A DNA stretch of 64,000 bases from Pseudomonas asgharzadehiana (GTDB lineage Bacteria > Pseudomonadota > Gammaproteobacteria > Pseudomonadales > Pseudomonadaceae), in contig NZ_CP077079.1 of NCBI RefSeq assembly GCF_019139815.1, positions 3,596,001 through 3,660,000 of the forward strand, read 5' to 3'. How positions within the stretch are numbered: position 1 is the stretch's first letter; each line of letters begins with the position of its first letter. The translations under genes were made by a program, and so were the position numbers. The notes beneath the pieces were generated by a model. The model was not told the origin of the DNA and searched no databases. It was given only the letters and a program-made list of their open reading frames with translations. This document shows, piece by piece, positions 19,254 to 28,454 of this stretch.

Positions 19254-19286
19254 ACTTTCGATCACTGCAAAACAGTGATCGAAAGT
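19254..19286. terminator. Hairpin between convergent genes
   Basis: A perfect 14-bp stem (actttcgatcactg / cagtgatcgaaagt) with a caaaa loop lies between the 86-residue protein gene and the convergent HAD gene. There is no T-run after either arm, so it may act as a weak bidirectional terminator or a 3' end stabiliser. Confidence 0.65.
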
Positions 19287-19299
19287 TGCGTCGTATCAC

Positions 19300-20133
19300 T
19301 TATGGTGCTCGTCGCGCCGCCAGAATAAACCGTTCAATCGCCTCGGCCGCGCCATCGTCGACATTACTGCCGGTGACCACGCGTGCTTGGCGCTTGACCG
19401 TTTCTTCGGCCTGCCCCATGGCAATCGACAACCCGGCCACGTGAAACATCGCCGGGTCATTGCCGCCATCGCCGATCGCCGCCGTTTGCTCCAGTGGTAC
19501 GCCAAGATGGTGTGCCAAGGTCTTCAAGGCTTCGCCCTTGTTGGCCAACATGGCGGTGACATCCAGATACACCGGTTGCGAACGCGACACCTGGGCCAGC
19601 CCCTGCACCTTGGGCTGCAGCCGTGCTTCGAGCTCCACCAGCAATTGGGCGTTGTTGCTGGCCGCGACAATTTTGTCGACCCGGTCCAGGTAGGGCTCGA
19701 AACTCTCCACCACCACCGGCCCGTACCCCAGGCCGTCGGCTTCGCGCTGCACCATCGGCCCCGGTGGATCACGGCGCAACCAGTCACCGTCAGCAAACAC
19801 CCAGACTTCCACCTCCGGCTCGGCCGAAAACAGCGCCAGCGTAATCAGCGCCGCCTCGGCCGGCAGATGGTGGGCAACCAGGATGCTGCCATCCGGGTTG
19901 ATCAGTGTGCCGCCATTGAAGCCCGCCACCGGAATATCGATGCCGAACGCCTCGACCAAGTGCAGCATGGCCTTGGGCGGGCGCCCGCTGGCCAGGCTGA
20001 AAAACACCCCAGCCTCGCGCAGCTGGTGTACCGCATCCAACGTACGTGGGCTGAAGCGGTGATCGGGATGCAGCAAAGTGCCGTCCACGTCACTCAGGAT
20101 AAAACGGATGGGATGGATCGCGGCGTCACTCAT
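19300..20133 (-). CDS. HAD superfamily (Cof-type) sugar phosphatase
   Basis: A 277-residue cytoplasmic hydrolase of the Cof/IIB branch of the HAD superfamily. Motif I is SDVDGTLL (nucleophile Asp and acid/base Asp), motif II is SLASGRPPK, and motif IV is AIGDGGNDPAMF with a preceding conserved Lys (NKGEALKTLA). The large cap after motif II is typical. It is the third gene of the gnd-zwf-HAD operon: its ATG overlaps the zwf stop by four bases. The link suggests a sugar-phosphate or 6-phosphogluconolactone-related substrate, but HAD substrates cannot be read from sequence. It is not a Pgl-type lactonase. Confidence 0.88.
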   Translation of the reverse strand: MSDAAIHPIRFILSDVDGTLLHPDHRFSPRTLDAVHQLREAGVFFSLASGRPPKAMLHLVEAFGIDIPVAGFNGGTLINPDGSILVAHHLPAEAALITLALFSAEPEVEVWVFADGDWLRRDPPGPMVQREADGLGYGPVVVESFEPYLDRVDKIVAASNNAQLLVELEARLQPKVQGLAQVSRSQPVYLDVTAMLANKGEALKTLAHHLGVPLEQTAAIGDGGNDPAMFHVAGLSIAMGQAEETVKRQARVVTGSNVDDGAAEAIERFILAARRAP

Positions 20134-21653
20134 CCGAGCGTGTGCCAGGTACGGCCATCGCGGGCCAGCAACGCATCGGCCGCCGCCGGGCCATCTTCAC
20201 CGGCCTTGTAGGCCTGGATCCCATCGTCTTGCTTCCACGCATCCAGGAACGGCTGCACCGCACGCCAGCCGTTCTCGATGTTGTCGGCGCGCTGAAACAA
20301 GGTCTGGTCACCGGTCATGCAGTCGTAAATCAGGGTTTCGTACCCGGTCGAAGGCTGCATCTGGAAGAAGTCCTTATAGGCGAACCCCAGTTGGATGTTG
20401 GCCATGTCCAGGGTCGGCCCGGGCTTTTTCGCCAACAGGTCGAACCACATGCCTTCATTGGGCTGGATCTGGATCTTCAGGTAGGTAGGCTTGAGCTCAT
20501 CGACTTCGGTGTCGCGAAACTGCGCATACGGTGCCGGTTTAAAGCAGATCACGATCTCGGTGTCGCGCACGCTCATGCGCTTGCCGGTGCGCAGGTAAAA
20601 CGGCACGCCAACCCAGCGCCAGTTGTCGATCATCACCTTGAGCGCCACGAAGGTCTCGGTGCTGCTGTCAGGCGCGACGTTGGCCTCTTCGCGATAGCCC
20701 GGCAAGGGCTTGCCGGCGATTTCACCCGCAGTGTACTGGCCCCGTACCGAGTTGGCCCGCGCATCCTCCAGCGACCAGGGGCGTACCGCGCCGATGACCT
20801 TGGCCTTTTCACCCCGCACCGCATCGGCGCCAAACGCCGCCGGCGGTTCCATGGCCACCATCGCCAGCAACTGGAACAGGTGGTTAGGCACCATGTCGCG
20901 CAGGGTGCCGGTTTTTTCGAAGAAATTGCCCCGGGTCTCCACGCCGACGGTTTCGGCGGCGGTGATTTGCACGTGGTCGATGTAGTGGTTGTTCCAGAAC
21001 GCCTCGAACAGCACGTTGGAGAAACGGCTGATGAGGATGTTCTGCACCGTTTCCTTGCCCAGGTAATGGTCGATGCGATAGATCTGCTTCTCGCTCATTA
21101 CCTTGAGCAGGCAGGCGTTCAAGGCTTCAGCGGTGGCCAAGTCTGAACCGAACGGTTTTTCGATGACCACGCGACGGAAACTGTCATCGGTCTCGGTCAA
21201 CAGGCCCGCATTGCCCAGGCGCTGCACCACGTCACTGAAGAAACGCGGTGCGGTGGCCAGGTAGAACACCGCGTTGCCGGTGCCGCTTTGGGCGATCTTG
21301 TTGCCGATGTCGGCATAGGTGCGGTCGTCGAGGAAGTCGCCCTCGACATAGCTGATGCCCTTTGCCAGTTGCGCCCACAAAGCCGGGTCAAGGGCGTTAT
21401 CGGCATTGCCCTTGACCTTGCTCGCGGCCTCGGTGCGGATAAACGCCTCGAGCTTGGCGGCGAAGTCGGCATCGCTGATCGCGTTGTGATCGACGCCGAC
21501 AATACGCAGGCCATCGCCCAGCAAACCGTCACGACTGAGGTTGTACAGCGCCGGCATGAGCAGGCGCTTGACCAGGTCGCCATGGGCGCCAAACAGAAAC
21601 AAGGTGGTGGGTGGAGCAGGTTCGGCCTTGGGTTTCTTGCCGTTGGCGGTCAT
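20130..21653 (-). CDS. zwf: Glucose-6-phosphate 1-dehydrogenase
   Basis: A 507-residue enzyme that oxidises glucose 6-phosphate to 6-phosphogluconolactone with NAD(P)+. The nucleotide-binding motif is GAHGDLVKR (22-30), where most relatives have GASGDLAKR. The substrate-binding and catalytic signature RIDHYLGKE is intact, as is the downstream EKPFG. There is a Lys/Pro-rich N-terminal extension of about 15 residues. It overlaps gnd upstream and the HAD gene downstream by four bases each (ATGA), a tightly coupled operon. Pseudomonads usually carry more than one Zwf; the one next to gnd is distinct from the one next to pgl-eda. Confidence 0.95.
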   Translation of the reverse strand: MTANGKKPKAEPAPPTTLFLFGAHGDLVKRLLMPALYNLSRDGLLGDGLRIVGVDHNAISDADFAAKLEAFIRTEAASKVKGNADNALDPALWAQLAKGISYVEGDFLDDRTYADIGNKIAQSGTGNAVFYLATAPRFFSDVVQRLGNAGLLTETDDSFRRVVIEKPFGSDLATAEALNACLLKVMSEKQIYRIDHYLGKETVQNILISRFSNVLFEAFWNNHYIDHVQITAAETVGVETRGNFFEKTGTLRDMVPNHLFQLLAMVAMEPPAAFGADAVRGEKAKVIGAVRPWSLEDARANSVRGQYTAGEIAGKPLPGYREEANVAPDSSTETFVALKVMIDNWRWVGVPFYLRTGKRMSVRDTEIVICFKPAPYAQFRDTEVDELKPTYLKIQIQPNEGMWFDLLAKKPGPTLDMANIQLGFAYKDFFQMQPSTGYETLIYDCMTGDQTLFQRADNIENGWRAVQPFLDAWKQDDGIQAYKAGEDGPAAADALLARDGRTWHTLG

Positions 21654-22633
21654 TTTTTGGAGGTCTCCACATGACCACCAAAGCCGAAGCGCATGGCAGA
21701 CAGCATCTTGTCACCGTACGTGCTCTGCTGGCGCGAGCGGAAACGCGCGAACAACGACGTGGACAACACCGGCACCGGCACGGCCTGCTCCATCGCAGCC
21801 TCGATGGTCCAGCGGCCTTCGCCACTGTCGGCCACGGAACCGGAGTAGCCGTCCAGTTTAGGGTCGGTGGCCAAGGCGTCGGCGGTCAGGTCCAGCAGCC
21901 AGGACGAGACCACGCTGCCACGGCGCCAGACTTCGGCAATGTCGGCAACGTTCAGGTCAAAGCGTTGATCTTCCGGCAGGTTGTCCGAGTTCTTGGTCTT
22001 GAGGATGTCAAAGCCTTCGGCAAACGCCTGCATCATCCCGTACTCGATGCCGTTATGGATCATCTTGACGAAATGCCCTGAGCCTGCAGGGCCGGCGTGG
22101 ATGTAGCCCTGCTCGGCACGCGGGTCGGCAGCGGCCGAACGGTCTTTGGTACGCGGGATGCTGCCCAGGCCAGGGGCCAGGCTTTTGAAGATCGGGTCCA
22201 GGCGTTGCACGGTCTCGGTGTCGCCACCGATCATCATGCAGTAGCCACGCTCCAGGCCCCAGACGCCGCCGGAGGTGCCGACATCCACGTAATGCAGGCC
22301 CTTCTCGGCGAGTGCTTTTCCGCGACGCACGTCGTCCTTGTAGTTGGTGTTGCCGCCGTCGATGATCACGTCACCGTGCTCCAGCAGCTCACTCAGTTCA
22401 TTAATGGTGCTTTCGGTGGGGTCGCCTGCCGGCAACATCACCCAGACGGCGCGAGGCTTTTGCAGCCCGGCAACCAGGGCCTGCAAGTTGGCGACGCCGG
22501 TGGCGCCCTCCTCGCTCAAGCCTTTGACAAATGCTTCGTTACGGTCGTAGACAACGGTGGTATGCCCATTGAGCATCAGGCGCCGTGCAATATTCCCGCC
22601 CATGCGGCCTAGTCCGATAATCCCCAGTTGCAT
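21650..22633 (-). CDS. gnd: 6-phosphogluconate dehydrogenase (decarboxylating), short form
   Basis: A 327-residue enzyme of the short (YqeC/GntZ-like) type; it converts 6-phosphogluconate to ribulose 5-phosphate and CO2. The cofactor motif GLGRMG is at residues 7-12. The family signature [22 protein letters not shown] and the catalytic [17 protein letters not shown] are intact. The usual long form is about 470 residues; short forms lack the C-terminal tail and often prefer NAD+. It is the first gene of the gnd-zwf-HAD operon, with its promoter in the 271-bp gap upstream. Many pseudomonads lack a classical gnd, so this is informative for the group. Confidence 0.94.
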   Translation of the reverse strand: MQLGIIGLGRMGGNIARRLMLNGHTTVVYDRNEAFVKGLSEEGATGVANLQALVAGLQKPRAVWVMLPAGDPTESTINELSELLEHGDVIIDGGNTNYKDDVRRGKALAEKGLHYVDVGTSGGVWGLERGYCMMIGGDTETVQRLDPIFKSLAPGLGSIPRTKDRSAAADPRAEQGYIHAGPAGSGHFVKMIHNGIEYGMMQAFAEGFDILKTKNSDNLPEDQRFDLNVADIAEVWRRGSVVSSWLLDLTADALATDPKLDGYSGSVADSGEGRWTIEAAMEQAVPVPVLSTSLFARFRSRQQSTYGDKMLSAMRFGFGGHVETSKK

Positions 22634-22904
22634 GTGCTGATGCTCCTAACTACTAAAAAATGTGTGACATAGTTTATAGCGCAATGAGGCTAATGAGGGT
22701 TAGTCAGGGCCAGATCCGTGTAGTTTCATGGCAAAAAAGTTGCCATCGTTTCACCATCACTGCCACCAAAGTCACACGACCGCCAAAAATAAAAAAGTTC
22801 CATTGCCGCGAAAAAGAATTCAGAATTGCTTCCGACTGTTGCCGAGAACCTCGACTCAAGCGTTCTGGCACGCCGCGACACACCGCCTATTTGCGAGGCA
22901 AGCA

Positions 22905-23084
22905 ATGAGCACAGCACAGATGACCCGCCCCCCACAGACTCTCTACGTCTCTATCCGTCGCGATGAGTTGCGCCAGTTGAAAGACGAACGCGATCACCTG
23001 CAGCAGGAAATCCTGCGCCTGCGCGCGCATATCATCCAGGCCCAACTGGACCAGCCCGCCGGTGTGCAGCCAGCGCTCTGCTGA
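22905..23084 (+). CDS. Small coiled-coil protein of unknown function
   Basis: A 59-residue protein. The central part (LYVSIRRDELRQLKDERDHLQQE) is a strongly charged amphipathic helix with a heptad pattern, so a short coiled coil is likely. There is no signal peptide. A GAGG ribosome site lies ahead of the ATG at 22905; an ATG 15 bases later (MTRPPQ) is an alternative. An upstream in-frame extension to 22728 is unlike protein and was dropped. No function is recognised. It lies in the gap between gnd and the phosphoethanolamine transferase gene, followed by a hairpin. Confidence 0.6.
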   Translation: MSTAQMTRPPQTLYVSIRRDELRQLKDERDHLQQEILRLRAHIIQAQLDQPAGVQPALC

Positions 23085-23167
23085 GTCCCGTCATCACTTT
23101 GTAAGATAACGGCTACAAAAATCTCACAAAGTTTTCACACGCTGTTCTCGATACTCCCGCCCCCAAG

Positions 23168-23189
23168 GGCCATCCCACGCAGGATGGCC
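23168..23189 (+). terminator. Hairpin after the 59-residue protein gene
   Basis: Perfect 8-bp stem ggccatcc / ggatggcc with a 6-base loop, followed by tctgttg, a weak T-tract. Probably a terminator for the small upstream gene. Confidence 0.5.
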
Positions 23190-23244
23190 TCTGTTGCGTG
23201 CACACCTGCGCGTCAACTGACAAATTATCGGGTTGGAGCGCTGG

Positions 23245-25002
23245 ATGGCGATGTTCGAACGCAGCACCACGTCTGCGAAAGGCTTTGATTGGGCCGGTCT
23301 TGGCTGGCTATTCCTGTTTTTCTGGTATTTCTCGGGTATCACCCAACTGCTGATCCAGCTCAGCGGCACTTCCGGCTTCAGTGGCTTTCGCCAAGCCTTC
23401 TTCATGAGCGCACTTTGGCTCGCCCCCATGTTGCTGTTCCCGCGCCGCACGCGCTTGCTCGCGGCACTGATCGGCGTAGTCCTGTGGGCCTGCTCAATGG
23501 CCAGCCTGGGTTATTTCTTCATCTACCAGCAGGAATTTTCGCAAAGCGTCATTTTCATCATGTTCGAGTCGAACATCTCTGAAGCCGGTGAATACGCCAC
23601 CCAGTACTTCGCCTGGTGGATCGTATTGGCCTTTATTGCCCACACCGCCATGGCGATTTTCCTGTGGACCCGCCTGCGCCCGGTGTACTTGCCCCGTGGC
23701 CAGGCCATGCTGGCAGCGGCGGCAATCGTGCTCGCGGTGGTCGGTTACCCGCTGGTCAAGCAGATCGCCACCAACGACAACCTGGAACACGCCATCGACG
23801 GTTTCGAAACCCGTATCGAGCCCGCCGTGCCTTGGCAGATGATCGTTGCGTATCGCCGCTACACCGAGCAACTGGACAACATGCAGGGCATGCTCGACAG
23901 CGCCAGCCAGATCCCGCCTTTGACTGGTTTTAAAGACAGCATGGCAGACCAGCCTTCGACCCTGGTGTTGGTGATCGGCGAGTCCACCAATCGCCAGCGC
24001 ATGAGCCTCTACGGTTACCCGCGCAACACCACGCCGGAACTGGACAAACTGCGCGACCAACTGGCGGTGTTCGACAACGTCATCACCCCGCGCCCCTACA
24101 CCATCGAAGCGCTGCAACAGGTACTGACGTTCGCCGACGAGGAGAACCCGGACCTGTACCTCAAAACGCCGTCGATTGTCAGCGTAATGAAGCAGGCCGG
24201 CTACAAGACGTACTGGATCACCAACCAGCAGACCATGACCAAGCGCAACACCATGCTCACCACGTTCTCCGAACAAGCCGATGAGCAGGTGTACCTGAAC
24301 AACAACCGCAACCAGAACGCCCGCCAATACGATGGCGACGTGCTCGCACCGTTTGCCAAGGCCCTGGCCGATCCGGCTGAGCGCAAGTTCATCGTGGTGC
24401 ATCTGCTGGGCACCCACATGAGCTACCAGTACCGCTACCCGCCGACCTTCGACACGTTCACCGACCGCCAAGGCGTACCGGCCGGGATCAGCGACGATCA
24501 ACTGCCGGTCTACAACAGCTACGACAATGCGGTGCTATACAACGACTTCGTGGTGTCAAGCCTGATCAAGGACTACGCCAAGACTGACCCCAACGGTTTT
24601 CTTCTGTACCTGTCGGACCACGGCGAAGACGTATTCGACTCGGCCGGTCATACCACGCTGGGCCGTAACGAAGGCAAACCGACGGCACCGATGTACACCA
24701 TTCCGTTCATGGCCTATGCCTCGCCCAAATGGCGCGAAAGCCACAGTTGGAATTTTGCCGGCGACCTGCAGCGCCCCTACAGCAGCTCGCAACTGATACA
24801 CACCTGGGCCGACCTGGCCGGGCTGAGTTTCAACGAACTGGACCGTAGCAAAAGCCTGGTAAGTGACAGCTTCAAGCCACGCCCGCTGCTGATCGGCGAC
24901 CCTTACCAGCGTCAGCAGAAAGCCTTGATTGATTTCAGCCTGATCAAGCCGAAAAAGCCCAATCCGACTGATGTGGTGCTCCAGGAAAAACCCGCTCCGT
25001 AA
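23245..25002 (+). CDS. Phosphoethanolamine transferase (EptC/CptA-type)
   Basis: Inner-membrane transferase of 585 residues that would add phosphoethanolamine to lipopolysaccharide (lipid A or core). About five membrane helices fill residues 15-190, then a periplasmic alkaline-phosphatase-fold domain. Its metal and catalytic residues are visible: GES (VLVIGESTNRQRMSLYGY), the nucleophilic Thr (RPYTIEALQ), SDHGE and the later H of GHTTLG. The pattern is closest to CptA/EptC as I remember it. The start is the ATG with GGAG six bases upstream; a TTG 12 bases earlier is less likely. Such enzymes change surface charge and polymyxin resistance; no PmrAB/PhoPQ genes lie nearby. Confidence 0.88.
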   Translation: MAMFERSTTSAKGFDWAGLGWLFLFFWYFSGITQLLIQLSGTSGFSGFRQAFFMSALWLAPMLLFPRRTRLLAALIGVVLWACSMASLGYFFIYQQEFSQSVIFIMFESNISEAGEYATQYFAWWIVLAFIAHTAMAIFLWTRLRPVYLPRGQAMLAAAAIVLAVVGYPLVKQIATNDNLEHAIDGFETRIEPAVPWQMIVAYRRYTEQLDNMQGMLDSASQIPPLTGFKDSMADQPSTLVLVIGESTNRQRMSLYGYPRNTTPELDKLRDQLAVFDNVITPRPYTIEALQQVLTFADEENPDLYLKTPSIVSVMKQAGYKTYWITNQQTMTKRNTMLTTFSEQADEQVYLNNNRNQNARQYDGDVLAPFAKALADPAERKFIVVHLLGTHMSYQYRYPPTFDTFTDRQGVPAGISDDQLPVYNSYDNAVLYNDFVVSSLIKDYAKTDPNGFLLYLSDHGEDVFDSAGHTTLGRNEGKPTAPMYTIPFMAYASPKWRESHSWNFAGDLQRPYSSSQLIHTWADLAGLSFNELDRSKSLVSDSFKPRPLLIGDPYQRQQKALIDFSLIKPKKPNPTDVVLQEKPAP

Positions 25003-25008
25003 CACAAA

Positions 25009-25027
25009 GATAACAATCATTCTCGTT
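25009..25027 (+). promoter_or_regulatory. Predicted Fur box
   Basis: The sequence gataacaatcattctcgtt; its complement reads AACGAGAATGATTGTTATC, close to the common Pseudomonas Fur site form AATGAGAATGATTATTATC. It lies about 90 bases before the siderophore receptor start, where an iron-repressed promoter is expected. Confidence 0.7.
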
Positions 25028-25116
25028 TAAGCCTAAAGTTCCACCACTCCTTTCGTCTTTGAACCATGGCCTTTCCCTACCGGGAAGGCCGCAAAGACGA
25101 CAAGGAGTCTCCCGCG

Positions 25117-27339
25117 ATGTTCGTGCCTTCCACCCGTACCATGCGCTTCACACTTGGCCTCTTCAGCGTAGCCCTGAGCCCGGTTCTGCTGGCTGAAGCC
25201 ACCACCAAAGCCCTTGAACTCGATGCCACCAGCATCACCGCCGAAGGGTTGGGCGCCACTACCGAGCACACCGGGGCATACACCACCGGCTCGATGAGCA
25301 CCGCCACGCGCTTGAACCTGTCCGTCAAGGAAACCCCACAATCGATCTCGGTGATCACTCGCGAGCAGATGGATGATTTCAACCTCAATACCCTGACCGA
25401 CGTGCTGCGCCAGACCACCGGCGTGACCGTGCAACATATGGATTCGGACCGCGCGGGTTATTCCGCCCGAGGTTATTCAATCAATAACTTCCAGGTCGAC
25501 GGCATGCTCAATACGTTCGGGCGCATGAAGTCCGACTCCGACACCATTATTTACGACCGTATCGAGGTGGTGCGTGGGGCCACGGGCTTGACCACCGGCG
25601 CGGGCGATCCATCCGCCACGGTCAACATGATCCGCAAACGCCCCACCTCACAGTGGCAGGCCAAGGCCGGCGTCAGCGGCGCCAGCCATGACAATTACTA
25701 CAGCTACCTGGATGTGGGCGGCCCCCTGGCCTTTGACGGACGCCTGCGCGGGCGCACGGTGTTCGCCTACCGCGACAGCCAGTCCTATCGCGACAATTAC
25801 GCGCAACAACGCGAGGTGGGTTACGGCATTCTTGAAGCCGACATGACGGACGATACCGTGGTGGCCGTCGGCTTCGATTACCAGAACAAGCACGTCCAGG
25901 GCTCCTCCTGGGGCACGCTACCGTACTGGAACAGTGACGGCAGCAAGGCTCGGCTATCGCGCTCGGCGAACCTGGCGACAACGTGGAGTTCCTGGCCGCT
26001 GAAAGACCAAACCACCTTCGCCTCGATTGACCACAAACTCACCGCGAACTGGCGCCTCAAAGCGGCCTATACCCACCGGCAAAGCGACAGCGACGGCAAG
26101 GTGTATTACGGCGGCTCGGGGTTTCCAAACGCGGACGGCAGCGGCATGACCGCCTGGACCAGCCAGATGGTCGGCACCTCCAAAATGGATGCGCTCGATT
26201 TCAACCTTGCCGGCGCCTATTCATTGCTGGGGCGCGAGCACGAGTTAATGGTGGGTTATGGTGAGTCCGCGCAACGGGACTCGTCGCCCTTCCAGCGTTT
26301 TTCGACGCCGGCAGGCTATGAAACAATTCAAGACTGGAAACACATGGGCGGCATCGGCAAATTTGCCGATCGCACCACCGGCCTCAAGGGCGAACACAGC
26401 AGCAAAAAACAGAAGGCAGGCTACCTGGCCACACGCCTGAGCCTTACAGACAAACTGCACGCGGTGCTGGGCAGCCGATATGGCAGTTGGGAGATCCAAA
26501 GCACTTCCCCGGACTACAACCTCGCAAACCAACTGACCTCCTCCAGCAAAACCAGCCAGACCCACAATGATATGTGGACCCCTTATGCGGGTGTGCTCTA
26601 CGACCTGACGCCCGAATACACGGTGTACGCCAGCTACACCGACATCTTCAACCCGCAGGACGAACGCGACGCCGGCAAGAAATACCTGGAACCGGTGGTG
26701 GGCAGCAATTACGAAATAGGCCTTAAGGGCAGCCTGCTGAACGAGCGCTTGAACCTGGCCACCGCGTTTTTCTGGAGCACCCAGGATAACGTGGCGGAAC
26801 TCGACAACACCGCCCCGCCGGATCCCAAAACCGGCGAGCAGTTCTATAAAACCGGCGGCAAGGGCAACAAGGTGCAGGGTTTTGAAATGGAGATATCCGG
26901 CGAGGTCATGCCGGACTGGAACCTCACGGCGGGTTACACCTATACCCATTCACTCAACGGCGAGAAGCAACGCAACAACACCAACTTGCCCCTGAATATG
27001 CTGAAGGCCTCGACCACCTATCGCCTGCCGGGTACATGGCGCGGGTTGACGGTGGGTGGCGGCGTGAATTGGCAGAGCGATTTCTTTGAATTTGCCCAAC
27101 GCCCTACCGGTGGGCGAGACGCCGACGGCAATCTGAACACGCAATCGACAAAGATCACTCAACAGGCTTATACGGTGGTCAACCTGATGTCCCGCTACCA
27201 ATTCGACGAGCATCTTTCCACTTCGCTGACTATTAATAATCTACTGGATAAAAAATATTACGAGCGTGTCGGTTTTTATAACGGCGTTTATTGGGGAGCA
27301 CCGCGCACCCTCACGCTCGCGTTGGACTGGACACTGTAA
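25117..27339 (+). CDS. TonB-dependent siderophore receptor
   Basis: Outer-membrane ferric-siderophore receptor of 740 residues with a signal peptide (MRFTLGLFSVALSPVLLAEA). A plug domain (about residues 60-180) has typical phrases (KETPQSISVITREQMDD...LRQTTGV, DRIEVVRGATGL, PSATVNMIRKRP). It is followed by a 22-strand barrel ending in LALDWTL, with the NNLLDKKYYERVG box near the end. There is no N-terminal STN signalling domain, so it is a plain transporter, not a FecA/FpvA-type signal transducer. The start is at MFVPSTR, with AAGGAG upstream. A Fur box precedes it. The siderophore is unknown; the receptor resembles FpvA/FoxA-type proteins in general. Confidence 0.92.
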   Translation: MFVPSTRTMRFTLGLFSVALSPVLLAEATTKALELDATSITAEGLGATTEHTGAYTTGSMSTATRLNLSVKETPQSISVITREQMDDFNLNTLTDVLRQTTGVTVQHMDSDRAGYSARGYSINNFQVDGMLNTFGRMKSDSDTIIYDRIEVVRGATGLTTGAGDPSATVNMIRKRPTSQWQAKAGVSGASHDNYYSYLDVGGPLAFDGRLRGRTVFAYRDSQSYRDNYAQQREVGYGILEADMTDDTVVAVGFDYQNKHVQGSSWGTLPYWNSDGSKARLSRSANLATTWSSWPLKDQTTFASIDHKLTANWRLKAAYTHRQSDSDGKVYYGGSGFPNADGSGMTAWTSQMVGTSKMDALDFNLAGAYSLLGREHELMVGYGESAQRDSSPFQRFSTPAGYETIQDWKHMGGIGKFADRTTGLKGEHSSKKQKAGYLATRLSLTDKLHAVLGSRYGSWEIQSTSPDYNLANQLTSSSKTSQTHNDMWTPYAGVLYDLTPEYTVYASYTDIFNPQDERDAGKKYLEPVVGSNYEIGLKGSLLNERLNLATAFFWSTQDNVAELDNTAPPDPKTGEQFYKTGGKGNKVQGFEMEISGEVMPDWNLTAGYTYTHSLNGEKQRNNTNLPLNMLKASTTYRLPGTWRGLTVGGGVNWQSDFFEFAQRPTGGRDADGNLNTQSTKITQQAYTVVNLMSRYQFDEHLSTSLTINNLLDKKYYERVGFYNGVYWGAPRTLTLALDWTL

Positions 27340-27481
27340 ACACGCTCGGCACCGCTAACAAAATAGTTAACGTCGGGTCATCCCGGGGTTAACTCCCACT
27401 TAATAAGATAGCCCCATAGTCGCGCCATGAATCTGATCACGACGTGACCGGGTACCTATCACTCTTAATGGGAACATTGCT

Positions 27482-27691
27482 ATGAAACTGTCGACCTTGA
27501 TGCTTGCCAGCCTGATCACCCTGACCTCCGCCGCAGCGTTTGCCGAGGGCGGCTCGGAGCGTTCCAAGGCGTTCTATAACGACTTCGCCTTCGTCCAGCA
27601 AGAACTTCATGGCACCGCCGAACAAATGGCATCCGCCGACGGCAAAACACTGAAGAGCGACACCGCTGATCAGGCACAACCGAAAAGTTAA
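27482..27691 (+). CDS. Small secreted protein of unknown function
   Basis: A 69-residue protein with a clear signal peptide (MKLSTLMLASLITLTSAAAFA, cut before EGG). The mature part is about 48 residues, charged, with EGGSERSKAFYNDFAFVQQELHG. It recalls the N-terminal part of PtrA-type periplasmic proteins of Pseudomonas, but the match is too short to trust. It lies 142 bases after the siderophore receptor and before a strong terminator; a separate promoter is likely. Confidence 0.6.
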   Translation: MKLSTLMLASLITLTSAAAFAEGGSERSKAFYNDFAFVQQELHGTAEQMASADGKTLKSDTADQAQPKS

Positions 27692-27753
27692 TTTAATACT
27701 TAGTTAATCCGCACTCCCCTTTGCCATTCCGCTCCTTTGGCATCGGTACCTCT

Positions 27754-27781
27754 GGGCGCCATTAAGTGGCGCCCTTTTTTT
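27754..27781 (+). terminator. Intrinsic terminator
   Basis: An 8-bp stem gggcgcca / tggcgccc with a 5-base loop, then seven T. It ends the transcript of the small secreted protein. Confidence 0.93.
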
Positions 27782-27790
27782 GCCGGTTAT

Positions 27791-28285
27791 TTATAAAAGC
27801 GATTTATTCCAGAACAACATACGCCCGTACGCCGGATCAAATCTTGAATCATCAAAACCAAACTTTTTGTACGCAGACTGAGCCACAGCGTTACCTTCAA
27901 GTACTTCCAGAGTGATCTTGCAGCAGCCGCGCTGGCGAGCAATCTCTTCGACTTTCTGCAACATCTTCTGGCTCAAGCCCAGGCCACGAAACTCATCCAT
28001 TACCGCCACATCGTGGATATTGACCAACGGCCGACAGGCGAACGTGGAAAACCCTTCGAAGCAATTCACCAGCCCCGCCGGCTCACCACCCACAAACGCC
28101 AGGACACTGAAGGCATGGGGGCGCTTGGCCAGTTCGCCGGGCAGTTGCGCCAATAAATCAGCGGGCAGGCTATGGCCACCGCCCATCGGGTCTTCAGCGT
28201 AGTTATTGAGCACGCGGCCAATCGCCTCGGCATGCACAGGGTTGGTGTAGCTGGCTTGCAGCACCAGGATATCTGGGGTTTCCAT
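27791..28285 (-). CDS. GNAT-family N-acetyltransferase
   Basis: A 164-residue acetyltransferase. The acetyl-CoA binding motif is visible as VMDEFRGLGLSQKMLQKVEEIARQRG (the R-x-x-G-x-G/A pattern), followed by the conserved helix-strand ITLEVLEGNAVAQSAYKKFGF. The substrate is unknown; small-molecule amines or a protein N-terminus are equally possible. It stands alone, convergent with the upstream small protein gene. Confidence 0.9.
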   Translation of the reverse strand: METPDILVLQASYTNPVHAEAIGRVLNNYAEDPMGGGHSLPADLLAQLPGELAKRPHAFSVLAFVGGEPAGLVNCFEGFSTFACRPLVNIHDVAVMDEFRGLGLSQKMLQKVEEIARQRGCCKITLEVLEGNAVAQSAYKKFGFDDSRFDPAYGRMLFWNKSLL

Positions 28286-28454
28286 TGCCTTCCTCGATCA
28301 CAACAAGGGAATCGTCTCCCTTTGGGGCCTCGATTGTAAGCGCGGAGTCGGCAGCGGATGAAGGAGATTAACTACAAATGTCGGCCCGAAAGCACGAAAG
28401 ATACGCCGATAAAAACGCGCCGGCTGCACACGCCCGGTGTTTTTCGCACAGCAC

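Noticed and set aside
22634..22727. HexR-type operator upstream of gnd
   Set aside because: A half-site (aactactaaa) is present near 22648, but the second half of the palindrome is missing, so it cannot be called.
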